Shown here: piece by piece, positions 32,786 through 45,592 of the stretch | Layout: every line of letters starts with the position of its first letter | Numbering within the stretch: the first letter of the stretch is position 1 | Assembly (NCBI GenBank): GCA_020137815.1 | Contig: CM035357.1 | Coordinates: 2,636,432 to 2,700,431 of the forward strand | Length of the DNA stretch: 64,000 nucleotides | Origin: Hormiphora californensis | Taxonomy: Eukaryota; Ctenophora; Tentaculata; Cydippida; Pleurobrachiidae | Reading direction: 5' to 3' | Notes under the pieces: model-generated | The model's input: the letters and a program-made list of their open reading frames with translations, nothing else | What the model was told of the DNA's origin: nothing | Databases searched by the model: none | Position numbers and translations under genes: made by a program

Positions 32786-33688
32786 TAGACGGGTGGACCA
32801 AACTTAATGAGAAATTCGGGTATTGATTGATGTGCGGACCAAACTTAATGAGAAATTCGGGTATTGATAGACGGGCGGACCAAACTTAATGAGAAATTCG
32901 GGTATTGATAGATGGGCGGACCAAACTTAATGAGAAATTCGGGTATTGATAGACGGGCGGACCAAACTTAATGAGAAATTCGGGTATTGATTGACGGGCG
33001 GACCAAACTTAATGAGAAATTCGGGTATTGATAGACGGGCGGACCAAACTTAATGAGAAATTCGGGTATTGATAGACGGGCGGACCAAACTTAATGAGAA
33101 ATTCGGGTATTGATAGATGGGCGGGACAAACTTAATGAGAAATTCGGGTATTGATAGACGGGCGGACCAAACTTAATGAGAAATTCGGGTATTGATTGAC
33201 GGGCGGACCAAACTTAATGAGAAATTCGGGTATTGATTGACGGGCGGACCAAACTTAATGAGAAATTCGGGTATTGATAGATGGGCGGACCAAACTTAAT
33301 GAGAAATTTGGGTATTGATAGATGGGCGGACCAAACTTAATGAGAAATTCGGGTATTGATAGCCGGGCGGACCAAACTTAATGAGAAATTTGGGTATTGA
33401 TTGATGGGCGGACCAAACTTAATGAGAAATTCGGGTATTGATTGACGGGCGGACCAAACTTAATGAGAAATTTGGGTATTGATTGATGGGCGGACCAAAC
33501 TTAATGAGAAATTCGGGTATTGATTGATGGGCGGACCAAACTTAATGAGAAATTCGGGTATTGATTGACGGGCGGACCAAACTTAATGAGAAATTTGGGT
33601 ATTGAATGATGGGCGGACCAAACTTAATGAGAAATTTGGGTATTGATTGACGGGCGGACCAAACTTAATGAGAAATTTGGGTATTGAG
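32748..33688 (+). repeat. 41-bp minisatellite copied from the kanadaptin stop-codon region (~23 units)
   Basis: The unit starts ACGGGCGGACCAAACTTAAT and continues GAGAAATTCGGGTATTGAT. The first copy is the last codons of kanadaptin (GDGRTKLNEKFGY and stop). About 22 further copies follow to 33688 with few substitutions (GAC/GAT, TTC/TTT, TAG/TTG). Because the unit is 41 bp the frame rotates, but each copy still contains TATTGA. It occupies the 3'UTR or spacer before MRPL4. Confidence 0.96.
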
Positions 33689-33894
33689 CTCCATCTCCGA
33701 TTAGGACGGGGGACCAGAAATGCGGGTATTGATATACCCTGAATTCTCATTTATTGCTCACCAATTATAGGTGTGATATTTCAGACTATTGAAGGTGTTC
33801 TATTTGGGTGTTCCAGTATTTTATTTACATGTTTTTAATGTAGTGACGACCAAGCTTTACTCTGACCTCCTCTCAACATAACTAATTCCACTCA

Positions 33895-33923
33895 GCTCAT
33901 CCCGGTAAATCGGGATCCTACTG
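33895..33923. mobile_element. Pogo-like MITE right-end remnant
   Basis: CATCCCGGTAAATCGGGATC followed by CTACTG and TA fits the right end of the 142-295 family, just upstream of the MRPL4 start. Confidence 0.45.
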
Positions 33924-33960
33924 TAAAATATTTTACTAATTCCACTCCGAATAATATAGG

Positions 33961-35896
33961 ATGCTAGGGGTATGGCGAGCGCTACTAAAAAGGGGAATGT
34001 CCCCAGCAGGACGACCAATATCAGTTGTAAGGGGTCTTGCTGAAGTAGCGCATTCCACTGAAAGTAATGTCGATCAGTATAGTGAGACAGAGGTAAGAAC
34101 TCTAGAAGTGCTGTCACATTTGCCCGGCATGTTTTCTGACCATATATTGTCCAATAATCAGGTTCAGAAAGCTCGCAATCTTTCCCGGAATTTGAAGCAA
34201 CACTCAACTATCCCTATCTTTCCCGGAATTAGAACCAACACTCAACTATCCCTATCTTTCCAAGAATTAGAACCAACACTCAACTATCCCTATCTTTCCA
34301 GGAATTAGAACCTACAGCTGATCAATATCTCGAAGAGGGTAGTTTCCACACCCGGACCCTGATTGTACATGAGGCATTTCGGAAGTTCCGACCTCCCCGT
34401 GAAGCGTGGATATACCAGTTTAGTAATCCTGAACAGAAACGAGGTAACTAACATCACCATTAGTAACCATGCTAGTAACCAAGGTAACCACTAGTTACAT
34501 GTATTTGTAACCACTAGTTTCCTCTAGCAACCACTAGTAACCATTAGTTACCGCTAGTAATTCCACTAGTTACCATGGTAACCAGCCTTACTTCTCCAGG
34601 CTTGATAGAGCTCCACCCGGAAGTGTTTGCAGTTAATCCTCGTATTGATAAGATCCATGAAGTACTACACTGGCAGGTGAGACTTATCACTCTCCTGGAG
34701 CGGGATTAGAGATGTTACAGCAACATTGCTGACACCAATTAACACTCCCCAATTAACGCTTCAATTAACACCCCAATTAACACATCTGTTAACACACATC
34801 TGTTAACACTCCCCTCTCCTACACCAGGATCTGTGTACACGAAAGGAAGTGATTGAATACATGAGATCAGAGCTGCCAGGCAGTGGGAAGAAGCTACGAC
34901 CTCAGAAGGTATGGTGGAAAATTGCAGTCACTAAACTGAGTTTCACTGTTATCGTCCCCCTTCCGGCCCCTTTTATTTCTAATGAAATGTGTTACCCCCG
35001 TCTTTCCCAGTGGTTATCCGCCCCTTTTTTCTTTAATAAGTTATAATATTCTAACAACATGTTTTCCCCAGGGTATGGGTAAGGCTCGGATAAAGGATAA
35101 ACGAGCCCCACAATTCAAGATGGGTGGTGTCCCCTTGGGGTTGAGACCCCGTGACTTTGGATATGATATTGATCCAATGGACTTGGTTGCGGGATTTTCT
35201 GTGAGTTGCAATTACCAGCCGTCATGTCCCTCGTTTTCAACTTTCAAGCTCTCTAACTTCTTTAGTTGACCAAACTGTTCTGACTAATGAGAATTTTACA
35301 CGTTCAATATCCTGATCCTTATTTTCACAGGCAATCTGTTCTGACAAATGACTATTTAGTTGAAAATACTACACGTATAATATATACCGAAATATGACCC
35401 TGATCCTTCTTTTCCAGGCTATCTGTACGACCAAGTTAGCCCAGGGGACCCTGATCATTGTGGACACCCTCAGTGGGGTGTCTGTCCCTGAAATGTCCGA
35501 CTATAAGGACACCCTGTCAGGGGTGGACAGTGTCCTATTTGTGACTGGCTATGATCCCGGTCTGACGGCAGGACAGAATACCGAGATCTGCTTTCATCCG
35601 GGTATGTGGGTAGGGTGACGTGTGTGTGAGTTTTTGGTGTCACGCGTGATTTTTTATTCAACGCGTGAATCTGGAAGTGTGACTTTGTAAGTTATTTGCA
35701 TAATTTAAGTGAGTTAAACCAAAACCCCCTCTCAGGAATTGATCTTCTAACAACAGAAATGGTACACCCTCTCGCCATGGTGGATCACAATGTGGTAGTG
35801 ATGGACTATGCCGCTGTGAGGCAACTGGAACAATGGGTCCTGGATTTGAAGGGGGAACATGGAATCGAGGAGAGAGTGGAGAATAGCCCCTTGTAG
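33961..35896 (+). CDS. MRPL4: Mitochondrial ribosomal protein uL4m (301 aa)
   Basis: Seven exons join in frame: 33961-34092, 34302-34443, 34600-34676, 34828-34908, 35072-35200, 35418-35601, 35736-35896. It is a large-subunit protein of the mitochondrial ribosome near the exit tunnel. A basic presequence (MLGVWRALLKRGMSPAGR) is followed by LIELHPEVFAVNPRIDKIHE, the basic loop region KGMGKARIKDKRAPQFKMGG with GVPLGLRPRDFGYDI, then AICTTKLAQGTLIIVDTLSG and AMVDHNVVVMDYAAV, which match the uL4m order. Length is close to the roughly 310 residues of the vertebrate protein. The loop lacks the usual WPQKGTGRAR wording and has a reduced GMGKAR. The ATG follows an acceptor-like ATATAG by one base. The acceptor of exon 2 is preceded by tandem copies of itself. 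Confidence 0.93.
34187..34310 (+). repeat. 38-bp tandem repeat seeded on the MRPL4 exon-2 acceptor
   Basis: Three upstream units of GGAATTAGAACCAACACTCA followed by ACTATCCCTATCTTTCCA precede the real junction CTTTCCAG|GAATTAGAACCTACAG at 34302. Each unit reproduces acceptor plus the first ten coding bases. Confidence 0.93.
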
Positions 35897-36265
35897 CTGC
35901 ATGTACATATCACTTTAGAAATAGAAACGGGCAGATCAACCGGCCAATCAGTAGCTGGAGCCACATGCTAGCCTGTCTTGAACAAAAGCAAACATTAACT
36001 TGGAATCGCTGTTGGTATAACCTCGGTATAACCTCGGTATAAATGATTAGGATGAAACATTCAGCTGCAGTAGGGGTATGTGGAAGGTGCATAGAGAATA
36101 TTTAACTTATTACTGTAAACTTTTATACTTTGTTCGTCTGTCATGAAATGTCCACACTGCTGGGATTTACCCCTCTCTTTCGATTGGATCAATTTTTTAA
36201 TAGTCGTCAAAAAATAACTCTCCTTTTTCGTTTAAACAACACTGTAATCAACCTTTCATTTAGCC

Positions 36266-37759
36266 ATGTCAGACTCAGAGGACGATGACCGGGTGGCAAA
36301 GTTGAATTTCAAAAAGGACAGGATTCATTTTGGAGGTCTGGATGAGGGGAAAAAGAAGGATATAAGAGATGATTTACCACCTGGTGAAGAGGGATCAGAC
36401 AGCTCCGAGGTAATCACATACTTTTTACCTTGCTCGACGAGGGTTTGAATATAACAACAGATTAGTTTTTTATTTGGGTCCTTTCCCCCCAGACATGCAG
36501 AATGGGTGACGTGGCAATGTCACTGATATCGTTATTAAATGACTTTTTATAATTAAGTTCGGGATTCATTTCTTCTGTTAATTAACTATCCGTAATGTAT
36601 TGATCCCCAGGAGGAGGGGGATGAAATGAAGACAGGAGAAGAAGAAGAAGAAGGGGCCCAGAAACTGGTTGAGTTCTCTGTCTCTGACGAAGTGGGCACT
36701 GATAAGGGAGGAAAATGTGAGTTAACTCGGATTTTTTGACTGTCACCCCAAACTCGTGCGTGCGTGTGATATTTATCATTCATTGAATAATAATAATACC
36801 CCTCCCTACTATAATTTCCATTTCAGCTGTACAGACTGTGGTAGATGAGCACCAACAACAACTCCTACACGAGTTGGAACAGAAGAAGAAAGCTCGAAAC
36901 ATTGCTGTGCCTACCGAGGATATCAAAGTGAAGGTGAGTAATGCCCATATATGGTGTTGTGTGTCACGTGATGTCCATATATGGTGTGTTGTGTGTCACT
37001 AACTGTGACATCCTTCATTATATTCACACGCCCCATTATCATTATAGGCAATGCTACGTGAGGCGGGTGAACCTATTTGTCTGTTTGGAGAAGGCCCCTA
37101 TGAGAGACGAGAACGGTTGAAGGTGCTCCTCGTCTCGGCTGGTAAGTGGCAGTTACACATCTATGCCCAAATATGTTGTTGTGTGTCACGTGATGCCCAT
37201 ATATGGAGTTGTATATCACGTGATGCCTATATATGGTGTTGTATATCACGTGATGCCTATATATGGAGTTGAAATTTATCAATTATCCTTCTTTCAGGTA
37301 AACTATCAGGTGTGATAGCCTATACGGATGACACACCCACCCCTGCTATGGATGGTACTACTCAGGAGAAGAAACAAGAGGTGTGGTACCATGAGGGGTC
37401 AGGGGATCTAAAACGAGCAAGATACTTCATAGCAGGTACAATTTATTGCGTGGCAGGTACTTAATGTTGCACCCCACTGAGCAATCAATGTTTTTTGGAC
37501 AACTCTTGCTCTACGATAATTAGCTATCTCTGAACACGTTTTATCTTCCCATCTACTGTCTCCGGCCCCTCCACTCTTATCTACTACACACCCCAATTTC
37601 AGAGTTCTCGGTTCCTGCGGCTAAAAAGCGGCTGAAAGAAATGCGTGATTGGCAGGGTATGAATCCTACAATGAAACATTCGGAAAGGCAGGATGTTCAC
37701 AAGTTTGTCCACACACTCAATAACGAGTGTTCTCAGATTGGAGATACGCGACCACTTAG
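36266..37759 (+). CDS. PRPF4: U4/U6 snRNP protein PRPF4, N-terminal half only
   Basis: Six exons in frame: 36266-36409, 36611-36716, 36827-36933, 37048-37141, 37298-37435, 37603-37759. PRPF4 is a WD40 scaffold of the U4/U6.U5 tri-snRNP, working with PRPF3. Present are the acidic start, the helical segment (DEHQQQLLHELEQKKKARN), the splicing-factor motif (LREAGEPICLFGEGPYERRE), the conserved WYHEGSGDLKRARYFIA and the stretch up to IGDTRPLS just before the first WD repeat. The last donor (phase 2) has no downstream partner nearby. A WD40 exon fitting this protein lies at 58485, on the same strand but more than 20 kb away. The ATG is two bases after TTTCATTTAG and about 370 bp after the MRPL4 stop. 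Confidence 0.93.
36949..37272. repeat. CACGTGATG/CCATATATGG repeats in PRPF4 introns 3 and 4
   Basis: Units of about 37 bp with TCACGTGATGCC and ATATATGG occur twice in intron 3 and about four times in intron 4, on both sides of the exon 37048-37141. CACGTG is an E-box palindrome, but intronic repeat homogenisation is the simpler view. Confidence 0.8.
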
Positions 37760-38705
37760 GTCAGTACCAATTAGTTACCGATTAGTTACCAATTAGTACC
37801 TCTTAGGTTATTAGTAACAGTTTTGTGAACCGTGTCCCCGTATATAACACACCATATTGTATCCTGTCCATGTTATATGTACCACGGTGTGATTTCACAG
37901 CCATTTGTTTGACCACGTTAACAATTCATATCAGTTAGTTTGCTGTTGAATCTTTAATGTCAATTTAAGTCTTATTGTTTATATATGATTGTTATTGTTA
38001 GTTGTTGTTACTGTTTGTTTTAATCAAACTGATAACGTACTAGTTTTCAGCAGATTTTATAAATTCTATTTTCGGTTATTAACTCTGGGTGAAATTGAAA
38101 GCAGACTTTGTATACCAAAACTAATTTGTAAATCTTGTAGATAAATTCTATTTTCTGCTCTGGGTGAAATCACTGCATGGGGCCAAGGGCGGTGGGGTTG
38201 GCCCATTGTCCACCAAATTGCTTCAGATCATTGGTATAGGTCTTTTGTAGGCTCTACACAAATTGAGAGAGCTGTGAGGAGAGAGTGAGTTTTCTATAAT
38301 AGTATGCTATCTGTACATGCTCACACTGTCTGTGATTATACTAGGTACTACTAGGATCGATTCCCATAAATTTGGCCTATATCCTTCTCTCTTTGGCTAT
38401 CTGAGAGAGAGGGAGACTCTCTCAGACTCGAGCGAGAGCTCTAGACTACGGAGAGAGAGCGATAGAGAGAGAGGAGACGAGAGAGAGAGAGCAGCGCGAG
38501 AGAGAGAGAGCTCTCTATCTATCATCGCTCTCGAGGCGAGAGCAGCATCTCTCGCTATAGATGCATCTCTCCCTCTCTGTGATAATCCTCACGTAGTGTC
38601 AATGTCCTTCATTATCCGGACTATGGGAGTTATACAACACTATTGTATGCTATTGAGCATGTGTTTGATAATGCAAACCTAACTCTCTCTCACTCTCTCT
38701 CTCTC

Positions 38706-38741
<36 letters not shown>

Positions 38742-39038
38742 CTCTCTCCCCCCCCATTCTATTGCACATAATATAACGTTGATCGTTCTGTGTGGGCTTT
38801 GTAAGGGGAGCACCAACCGCAGTTGACCCGTCAATGCTACTATAATCCCCCGATTATTCGCAACTATTATATAAAGGCATGCCCTCCCCTCTCTCTCCCT
38901 CTCTCTCTATGTCTCTCTCAGACAACTCCCTCTGTCTCTCAGACAACTTTTGTTCCTTTTGTACCTTCTTTTCACAAATTCATTCTTTTGTTTCTCATTT
39001 TATGATTGTTCTACGCTGACCACAATAATGATTGACTT

Positions 39039-39127
<89 letters not shown>

Positions 39128-39526
39128 CTATATATCTCTCTCTCTATCTATCTATCTATCTATCTATATATCTCTCTCTCTCTATCTATCTATCTCTCTC
39201 TCTCTCTCTCTCTCCCCTCCCCCACCCAGCCATGACTATCCAATATTCATTTCTACGATTGTTTTTAGTTCTCTTGACGTTATACAACAACTACGACAAT
39301 ATCATTTTTCGGGAAGACTAAATAGTTTTCACAGCTTGAAACTAGAATGTGGGAGGGTTTCGGGGAGGGACTCTCTGGCGCCCCCATTTGCGCTCAGATG
39401 GGGTCGACGGCACCAGACAGGGGAGGTACGGTGCCACCTTGCGCTTGCCAGCACAGTGATTATAATCCTTGATTCAAAAGTTGTACCCAACAATATTATC
39501 TCCATTCCCTCCATACCCCTAGCGCG

Positions 39527-39563
<37 letters not shown>

Positions 39564-40162
39564 CCTCTCTCCCTCTAAATGCTACAAAGTTTAGACCATG
39601 TAATCAGCCCCTCAACATCATATAGTATAATGATCTAGAGGTGCTTCCAAACTAGATCCTGCTTGTAATTCTGCAGCGAAACATCTTCCCCAACAATCAT
39701 GCTGTCTAAATTTGGTTTGGCTCAAGTGGTACTGTTGTATAAATTTACAGAAATTTATTCCCTTGGTGGTTTGGTGGTTCAATATGTTGATTTTCTCATA
39801 TATGTATTGCCACGTCTCTAATTAGGTCCTGGCTTATCGTAATTATGGCTCATAATTATTCATAACTGTTCATCACCATAATAAGTATAGCCTTCGTCCC
39901 TATCATTATATGATTCGCTATATTTCTTTATTTTCTAATCGATAGATGGTGGTGAGCTCTATTTTAATAAGGTGTCCATAGTTACAAATTGTCCAGACCC
40001 TCACTTCGCTTCCCTTGTTGACTCTCTCAGACCCCCTCTCTCACTTCGCTCCCTGGTAAAGGAGGACCAGAGTTATATCATGACATCGAGACTTACAAGT
40101 CATCGAGACTCTAAATGGTAGGATGGTTCCTACAAGGGGAGACTACTCAGCAACTCACCCCA

Positions 40163-40292
40163 TAACAGCTTTTGACTATAATCCTACTCATCTCATCAAT
40201 GTTGTAACTCCATTCTCCAGTTCTAAACATGAATTGTTTATAGAGTTTGGAGTTGATGAGATGAGTAGGATTAATATAGTCAAAAGCTGGTA
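40163..40292. repeat. Inverted repeat with ~35-bp arms
   Basis: AGCTTTTGACTATAATCCTA with CTCATCTCATCAA at the left is answered by TTGATGAGATGAG with TAGGATTAATATAGTCAAAA at the right, around a loop of about 55 bp. A probable MITE. Confidence 0.75.
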
Positions 40293-42267
40293 TGCACTTG
40301 AGGTGATTAGCTGCTTTCTTGTTTGTCCAATAACTCCCCAGTTGGTCCTCACTCCTCAGGTCTCTCATCTATCTCTCCTCTCCAATTTCCTGATACTTTC
40401 TAATCTCATTCCTTAACCTACAACTTCGCTAGATTCAATTGGTTTTAACCTATTGCATGCCTATTAAGTTTAACGTAATGTATAGCCCTGACCATACGTA
40501 TTATGCTCGAGGTCAGATCGTGAACAGTAAATTATGGTATTGTCCCGGTAGGTTTAGGCAGGGGATGATCCCCCATGTGTGCGGTATATGGGAAATACCG
40601 TAATTTCCTCAGAATTATTACGGGGAGTTACGCCGGTTACCAGTTCTCATGTTTTATTGGCCCTGTGTCCCTCTGCATCGAGGCCCTATCACACTGCACA
40701 CTGACCGCATGGAAGTCCAAATAAACAGGTAATATGGTATGAGTCCTATTTGGGTACGTAGATAGGAACGGGATGCCTCTTTGTGGGACGACTCTGCGGA
40801 GATACCGTAATAGGAGAGAGGTAGGAGAGGGGGGGCAGGGACGAAGTATACGTGCTATTGGTATGTGTCTCGATGCATAGAGGCTCCAGACGAGAACACG
40901 CACGCATGTATAGGTGCTCAAATAAAAACGTCCGTTCGTATGTTACGTACTAATATATCTCTAAGATGAGGATGTAAGGGGGGGGACGATCATAGGGCAA
41001 TCGTCTGAATTGAACTCGACTGTGCCGCATAGCAATCTAAGCTGACTACGAAGAACTGAGCACGCGATAGCACAAGAAAAAGACCACAGACGAGTGAGCA
41101 ATAGTTATAGAACCCTGATCGTACTATATCATCAATAGAGTTTCATATCTCTCAGCTCTATCAGTCTTATCTTACCGTTCTTCTACCGGAAAAGTACGAG
41201 CAGCACAGCAGGTAGAAGTGCAGGAAGAAGTAAGCAATCGAGGAAGCTAATTTCATCTAACTGTGTCTTCGTGTACTACATCTCTTCTTCTCAATGATAC
41301 TCTCTCTCTTCTTCTTCTCTCTTATCCTCTCTTCTCTAATAGGAGAAATAAGAGAGCAAGTCCTCTTCTTCTAAGCCTTCTTGAACCTATTCGCTCTCAC
41401 GTCCCATACTATCTTTCGGCGTGAATCCAATCAAATCTCTCTAAGTGTTTTCTCATTTCTCGGTATTACTATCTAGTGCATGGTTTATGCTCCTCTAAGT
41501 GTTATTAGCTCCCGGTCCATACGTGAACTTCAGAAACATGTTGTCACTCATTGGCTAAGGTAACTTTAAGTGTTCATGGTTTGTCCCCTATTGGCCTTCC
41601 CGTTATACAGAATGGTATATAGCTGCCGAGGTCAATGGAATTACTGTAAAATGTATGTCATTTGGTAAGGTCCTATTAGGCTGGGATCTGCACACCTCAT
41701 GCTGCCTGTATCAATTGTACTAGCTCTCCGTGCTCTCAGAAGTCATATTACGGAGGGTAGAAGGGCATCGTTACCAAGTACTCTGTACTATTGTTTAGTT
41801 GGTTATGGTCACTCTGAATGAGGCCTCTATAACAGGACACTGGCCGCAATGTAATAGGTGTCCAAATAACAAGGTTATGGAGTGGCTGTCTTAAGTGTAC
41901 TTGTGACCTCTTAGCCCTGGAGACGTTCTCTAGGAGGACAACTCTAGGCTCTACGGTAGGCCTCTGGCTAGAGAACGTAGCAGAATAAAAAAAAAGAGCT
42001 AGTCATGCTCCTCGCAATCTCGACTCCATCTATACTCTCTCCTTTCCCATATCGTCCTATTATATCTCTCAGACTGGTGTGTATGTTAAACGCGCCTGGT
42101 CCGCTTATCCTGTCATGCAATAGAGGGTCTGCGAACTACATCTAACCTCAGAGCCATCATCTTACACGTAGAGAGTAACGAGAGACTCTGGAGCGTAGAG
42201 AAATCGGAGATAAGATACAGAGCAGGAAACGATGCAATCCGTACATCTCTCTCGTCCTCATCTCTAT

Positions 42268-42310
<43 letters not shown>

Positions 42311-43059
42311 CTCTCCCTCTCTCTCTATCCGGAAACATTACGAGCAGCACCAGCAGCTGCTTATCTCTGGAAGCCTCTGCTTGAGTTGGAGACTAGTTCG
42401 TCTCACGTGCCAACTTTCTGAGGCGCGTGGAAAGCTAAAAGAAGATCAAGATCTGGGGAACCTGGGAAGGGGATCTCTCTCCTAGTTAAAGTAACGATCT
42501 CTCCCTCTCTCTTTCCAAGTTTAAGTAAAGATCTCACCCTGCTCTCTCCTAGTTATAGTAACGATCTTACATAGCTGGGAAGGAGAGTATATTATATTTT
42601 CTCAATTATTTCGAAGCTCTGTCATTGTTGTAAGAAATCTCGGACGAAATCTCAGTATGCTCTTATTTCCAGTCTTTTGTCTTCGATATTGCATCGTACC
42701 TGCTTCTCTCGCTATCCCTCTTTCTTTCTTTCTCTTTCTCTCTCACTCCCTTCCACTATCCATATCTATCCCTATTATATTGAATATATCCACATTGTAT
42801 GAGAAACCCACGATATATATATCAGTGATTGTCGTCTGGCGTGATTGTGTCTCCTACCCGGCAGATATATATACCATGGCATTGGGGGAATACCGGTATA
42901 TCTGTGGATGTGTGGTTCTCCCCGTTTGATTGTGTCTCCTACAATACCCGCAGCTATATTGGAATTCCCCCACATGTGGTTGAACCCCTTGATTGTGATA
43001 CCATGTGTTTAATCGAGACGATTGTGGTGGGGTGCTAGGAGAGAGAGAGTGTGTACTGT

Positions 43060-43539
43060 GTGAGAGAGAGAGAGACAGAGAGAGAGAGAGACAGAGAGAG
43101 AGGGGAGAGAGATAGAGATATTTTAAGGGGCACATACATATAACATGATTGTTGTTAGGTATCTATTGTTACCTCACAAATCATAATATAAGCGATATCT
43201 CATTAAGTATAGTTTTTATATGGATCACGTCTTGTAACTGGGTGGCCAAATGCTCTGTGTATTTAGCTTGACCGAAGGGAACGGGTTACGTATAGAAAGG
43301 AGGGAGAGAGATGAAGAACGTAGAGAGGGAGGGAAGTAAAGGTGGAGTAACGGAGAGAGATATATGATGAGAGAGTAAGAGAGAGAGAGAGAGAGAGAGT
43401 GAGAGAGAGAGAGAGTGAGAGAGAGAGAGAGAGTAAGAGAGAGAGAGAGAGATGCAGAACGTAGAGAGAGAGAGAGGGAAGTAAAGGTGGAGTAACGGAG
43501 AGAGATATATGGTGAGATAGTAAGAGAGAGAGAGTAAGA

Positions 43540-43570
<31 letters not shown>

Positions 43571-43575
43571 TGAGA
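43060..43575. repeat. (GA)n microsatellite cluster
   Basis: Interrupted GA runs, with a duplicated segment: GTAGAGAGGGAGGGAAGTAA near 43320 and a near copy near 43460, each followed by AGGTGGAGTAACGGAGAGAG. Confidence 0.85.
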
Positions 43576-43768
43576 GAGGAGATGGATCAGAGTCTACCGC
43601 TAAGTGAAGTTATAACCATGGCCAGCCTTGGGAAAATGGTACTTAGGCGCCTAAGTACCCTTTTCCTCAAAAGTTATGGTTTATAAGGACATTCCAAACT
43701 ATAGGACCCTACTGCATGTTCATTGGTCTATATATCTTGCCCAATTATTTTAACTATCTACTTCTTCT

Positions 43769-44950
43769 AGTTAGGAACACTATTGGTGCGCGGTCGTGCC
43801 CACGGAAGGAGTGCTTGGATCATCTTGAAACCGGTTTTAAGTTAACTAATGCATATCCAAAAGTGTCTGTAGCTATTTGGGTGATGTTCTGACAATCCAA
43901 TCACGAGTTATGACCAAAAAACAGTCAAAAAAGACGTTTTAAAGTGACAAAAAGGAGGACCTGAACACAGCCCTTATATGAAGGGTTGGGGCTATGAAAC
44001 TTCTTGAGTGGACATAGAATCGTCCAAATTTGCAGTGTCAACTTTGGAATAGTTTCTATCTTTTGTAGTTATCTAATTAGAGCCGTTCAAACATGTGAGA
44101 CGATCTGCAAAACAGGGTTATTTGGTACTGTTTCCACCCCATATTGCTTGCTCTCACCGCTTGTATGCTTTAATCTGCTCTCTAATTGGGTAAATCTCGT
44201 CAAGTGATCACTTCACAAGCAAAAATACACAGTATTAGAGGCCCCTACAGCATCTTCTCACATGTTTAAACAGCTCTAATTAGATAACTACAAAAGATAG
44301 AAACTATTCCAAAGTTGACACTGCAAATTTGGACGATTCTCTGTCCACTCAAGAAGTTTCATAGCCCCAACCCTTCATACAAGGTGGCCCATAAATTATG
44401 AGGCCGGGGGACGAGCTGTACCTCCGAAACGGTGATAGTTGTGCAAAAACAAACTACGGGAACATGCTGGAACAATTCCTTGGTAACTTTTTGCAGATTT
44501 TAAGTTTTTTATTCAAAAGTTCATTTTTCATTCATGAACTATTTACACGTTCATTAATGAATTAAGGACTCTAATTTACCGAGAGTGAGCCATTTTGTTT
44601 GGGTTGAATTTATCTTTCCAATGAGCACCATGAAAATCAAATTGAAGCACCAGGTCACATGGCAGTTGAGAAAATGCACATGCATGATTTTGGCTCTTCC
44701 TGCGACTTTCAATCAGCTGTATCACGGCTACCTTTTGTGTATAAGGGCTGTGTTCAGGTCCTCCTTTTTGTCACTTTAAAACGTCTTTTTTGACTGTTTT
44801 TTGGTCATAACTCGTGATTGGATTGTCAGAACATCACCCAAATAGCTACAGACACTTTTGGATATGCATTAGTTAACTTAAAACCGGTTTCAAGATGATC
44901 CAAGCACTCCTTCCGTGGGCACGACCGCGCACCAATAGTGTTCCTAACTA
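43769..44950. mobile_element. Large inverted-repeat element with ~332-bp arms
   Basis: The left arm 43769-44100 is the reverse complement of 44256-44379 plus 44740-44950, nearly without mismatches (for example GTTAGGAACACTATTGGTGC at the left end). The central spacer is about 155 bp. The right arm is split by a 360-bp insertion at a TA. Long near-identical arms indicate a young foldback transposon or a recent palindromic duplication. Confidence 0.88.
44380..44739. mobile_element. 360-bp insertion at a TA inside one palindrome arm
   Basis: Starts CAAGGTGGCCCATAAATTAT and ends GGCTACCTTTTGTG. The intact left arm shows the empty site (TTATATGAAGG), so the insertion duplicated or used TA, as Tc1/mariner elements do. 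Terminal repeats are only approximate, and no transposase is encoded. Confidence 0.7.
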
Positions 44951-45227
44951 TTCACCAGGGGTAGCCATGGTAGTGGACACTTTTCTGTTGAACCTCGTGT
45001 ATATGTTCTTAGTAGTTTTGGGTTAGCTAATAGTTTGAAGTGTCAGAAACTAGAAGATCTGTTTTTGAGTTTATTAAGAATCTATTAGTGTCATTTTTTA
45101 GAATAATGAGTCAAAATTACAAAGATTTAGTACTATAACTAATCGATAAGTCATATATATCCATTATATCAACCACAGGATACCAATTTGTACATTTCCG
45201 CCTGTCTATCATTTCTTTCTCTCTCTT

Positions 45228-45264
<37 letters not shown>

Positions 45265-45535
45265 TTCTATCGTTCTATCCTTCTTCGATGTCTATGTCTC
45301 TCTTCACTTTTCTCTGTCTACACTTCCCCTTTATCTATCTCTCTCGCTTCAACCCTACCCTTTATCGTTCTAACGTGTTTCTTGAACAACGGACAGTTGT
45401 TGACCGCTTTGTGGTATACACACTTAGAAATAGATATCCGAGTATGATTCGATGGTTTGGCGCTCTCTCTCTTCTCTCGTGCTCTGTCTATCACTCTCTA
45501 TCTTTCTTTCTTTCTCTCTATCTTTCTCTCTCTCA

Positions 45536-45592
<57 letters not shown>

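Noticed and set aside
32748-33688. Regular array that superficially resembles a CRISPR
   Set aside because: Units are head-to-tail with no unique spacers, derived from a coding end, in a eukaryotic context.
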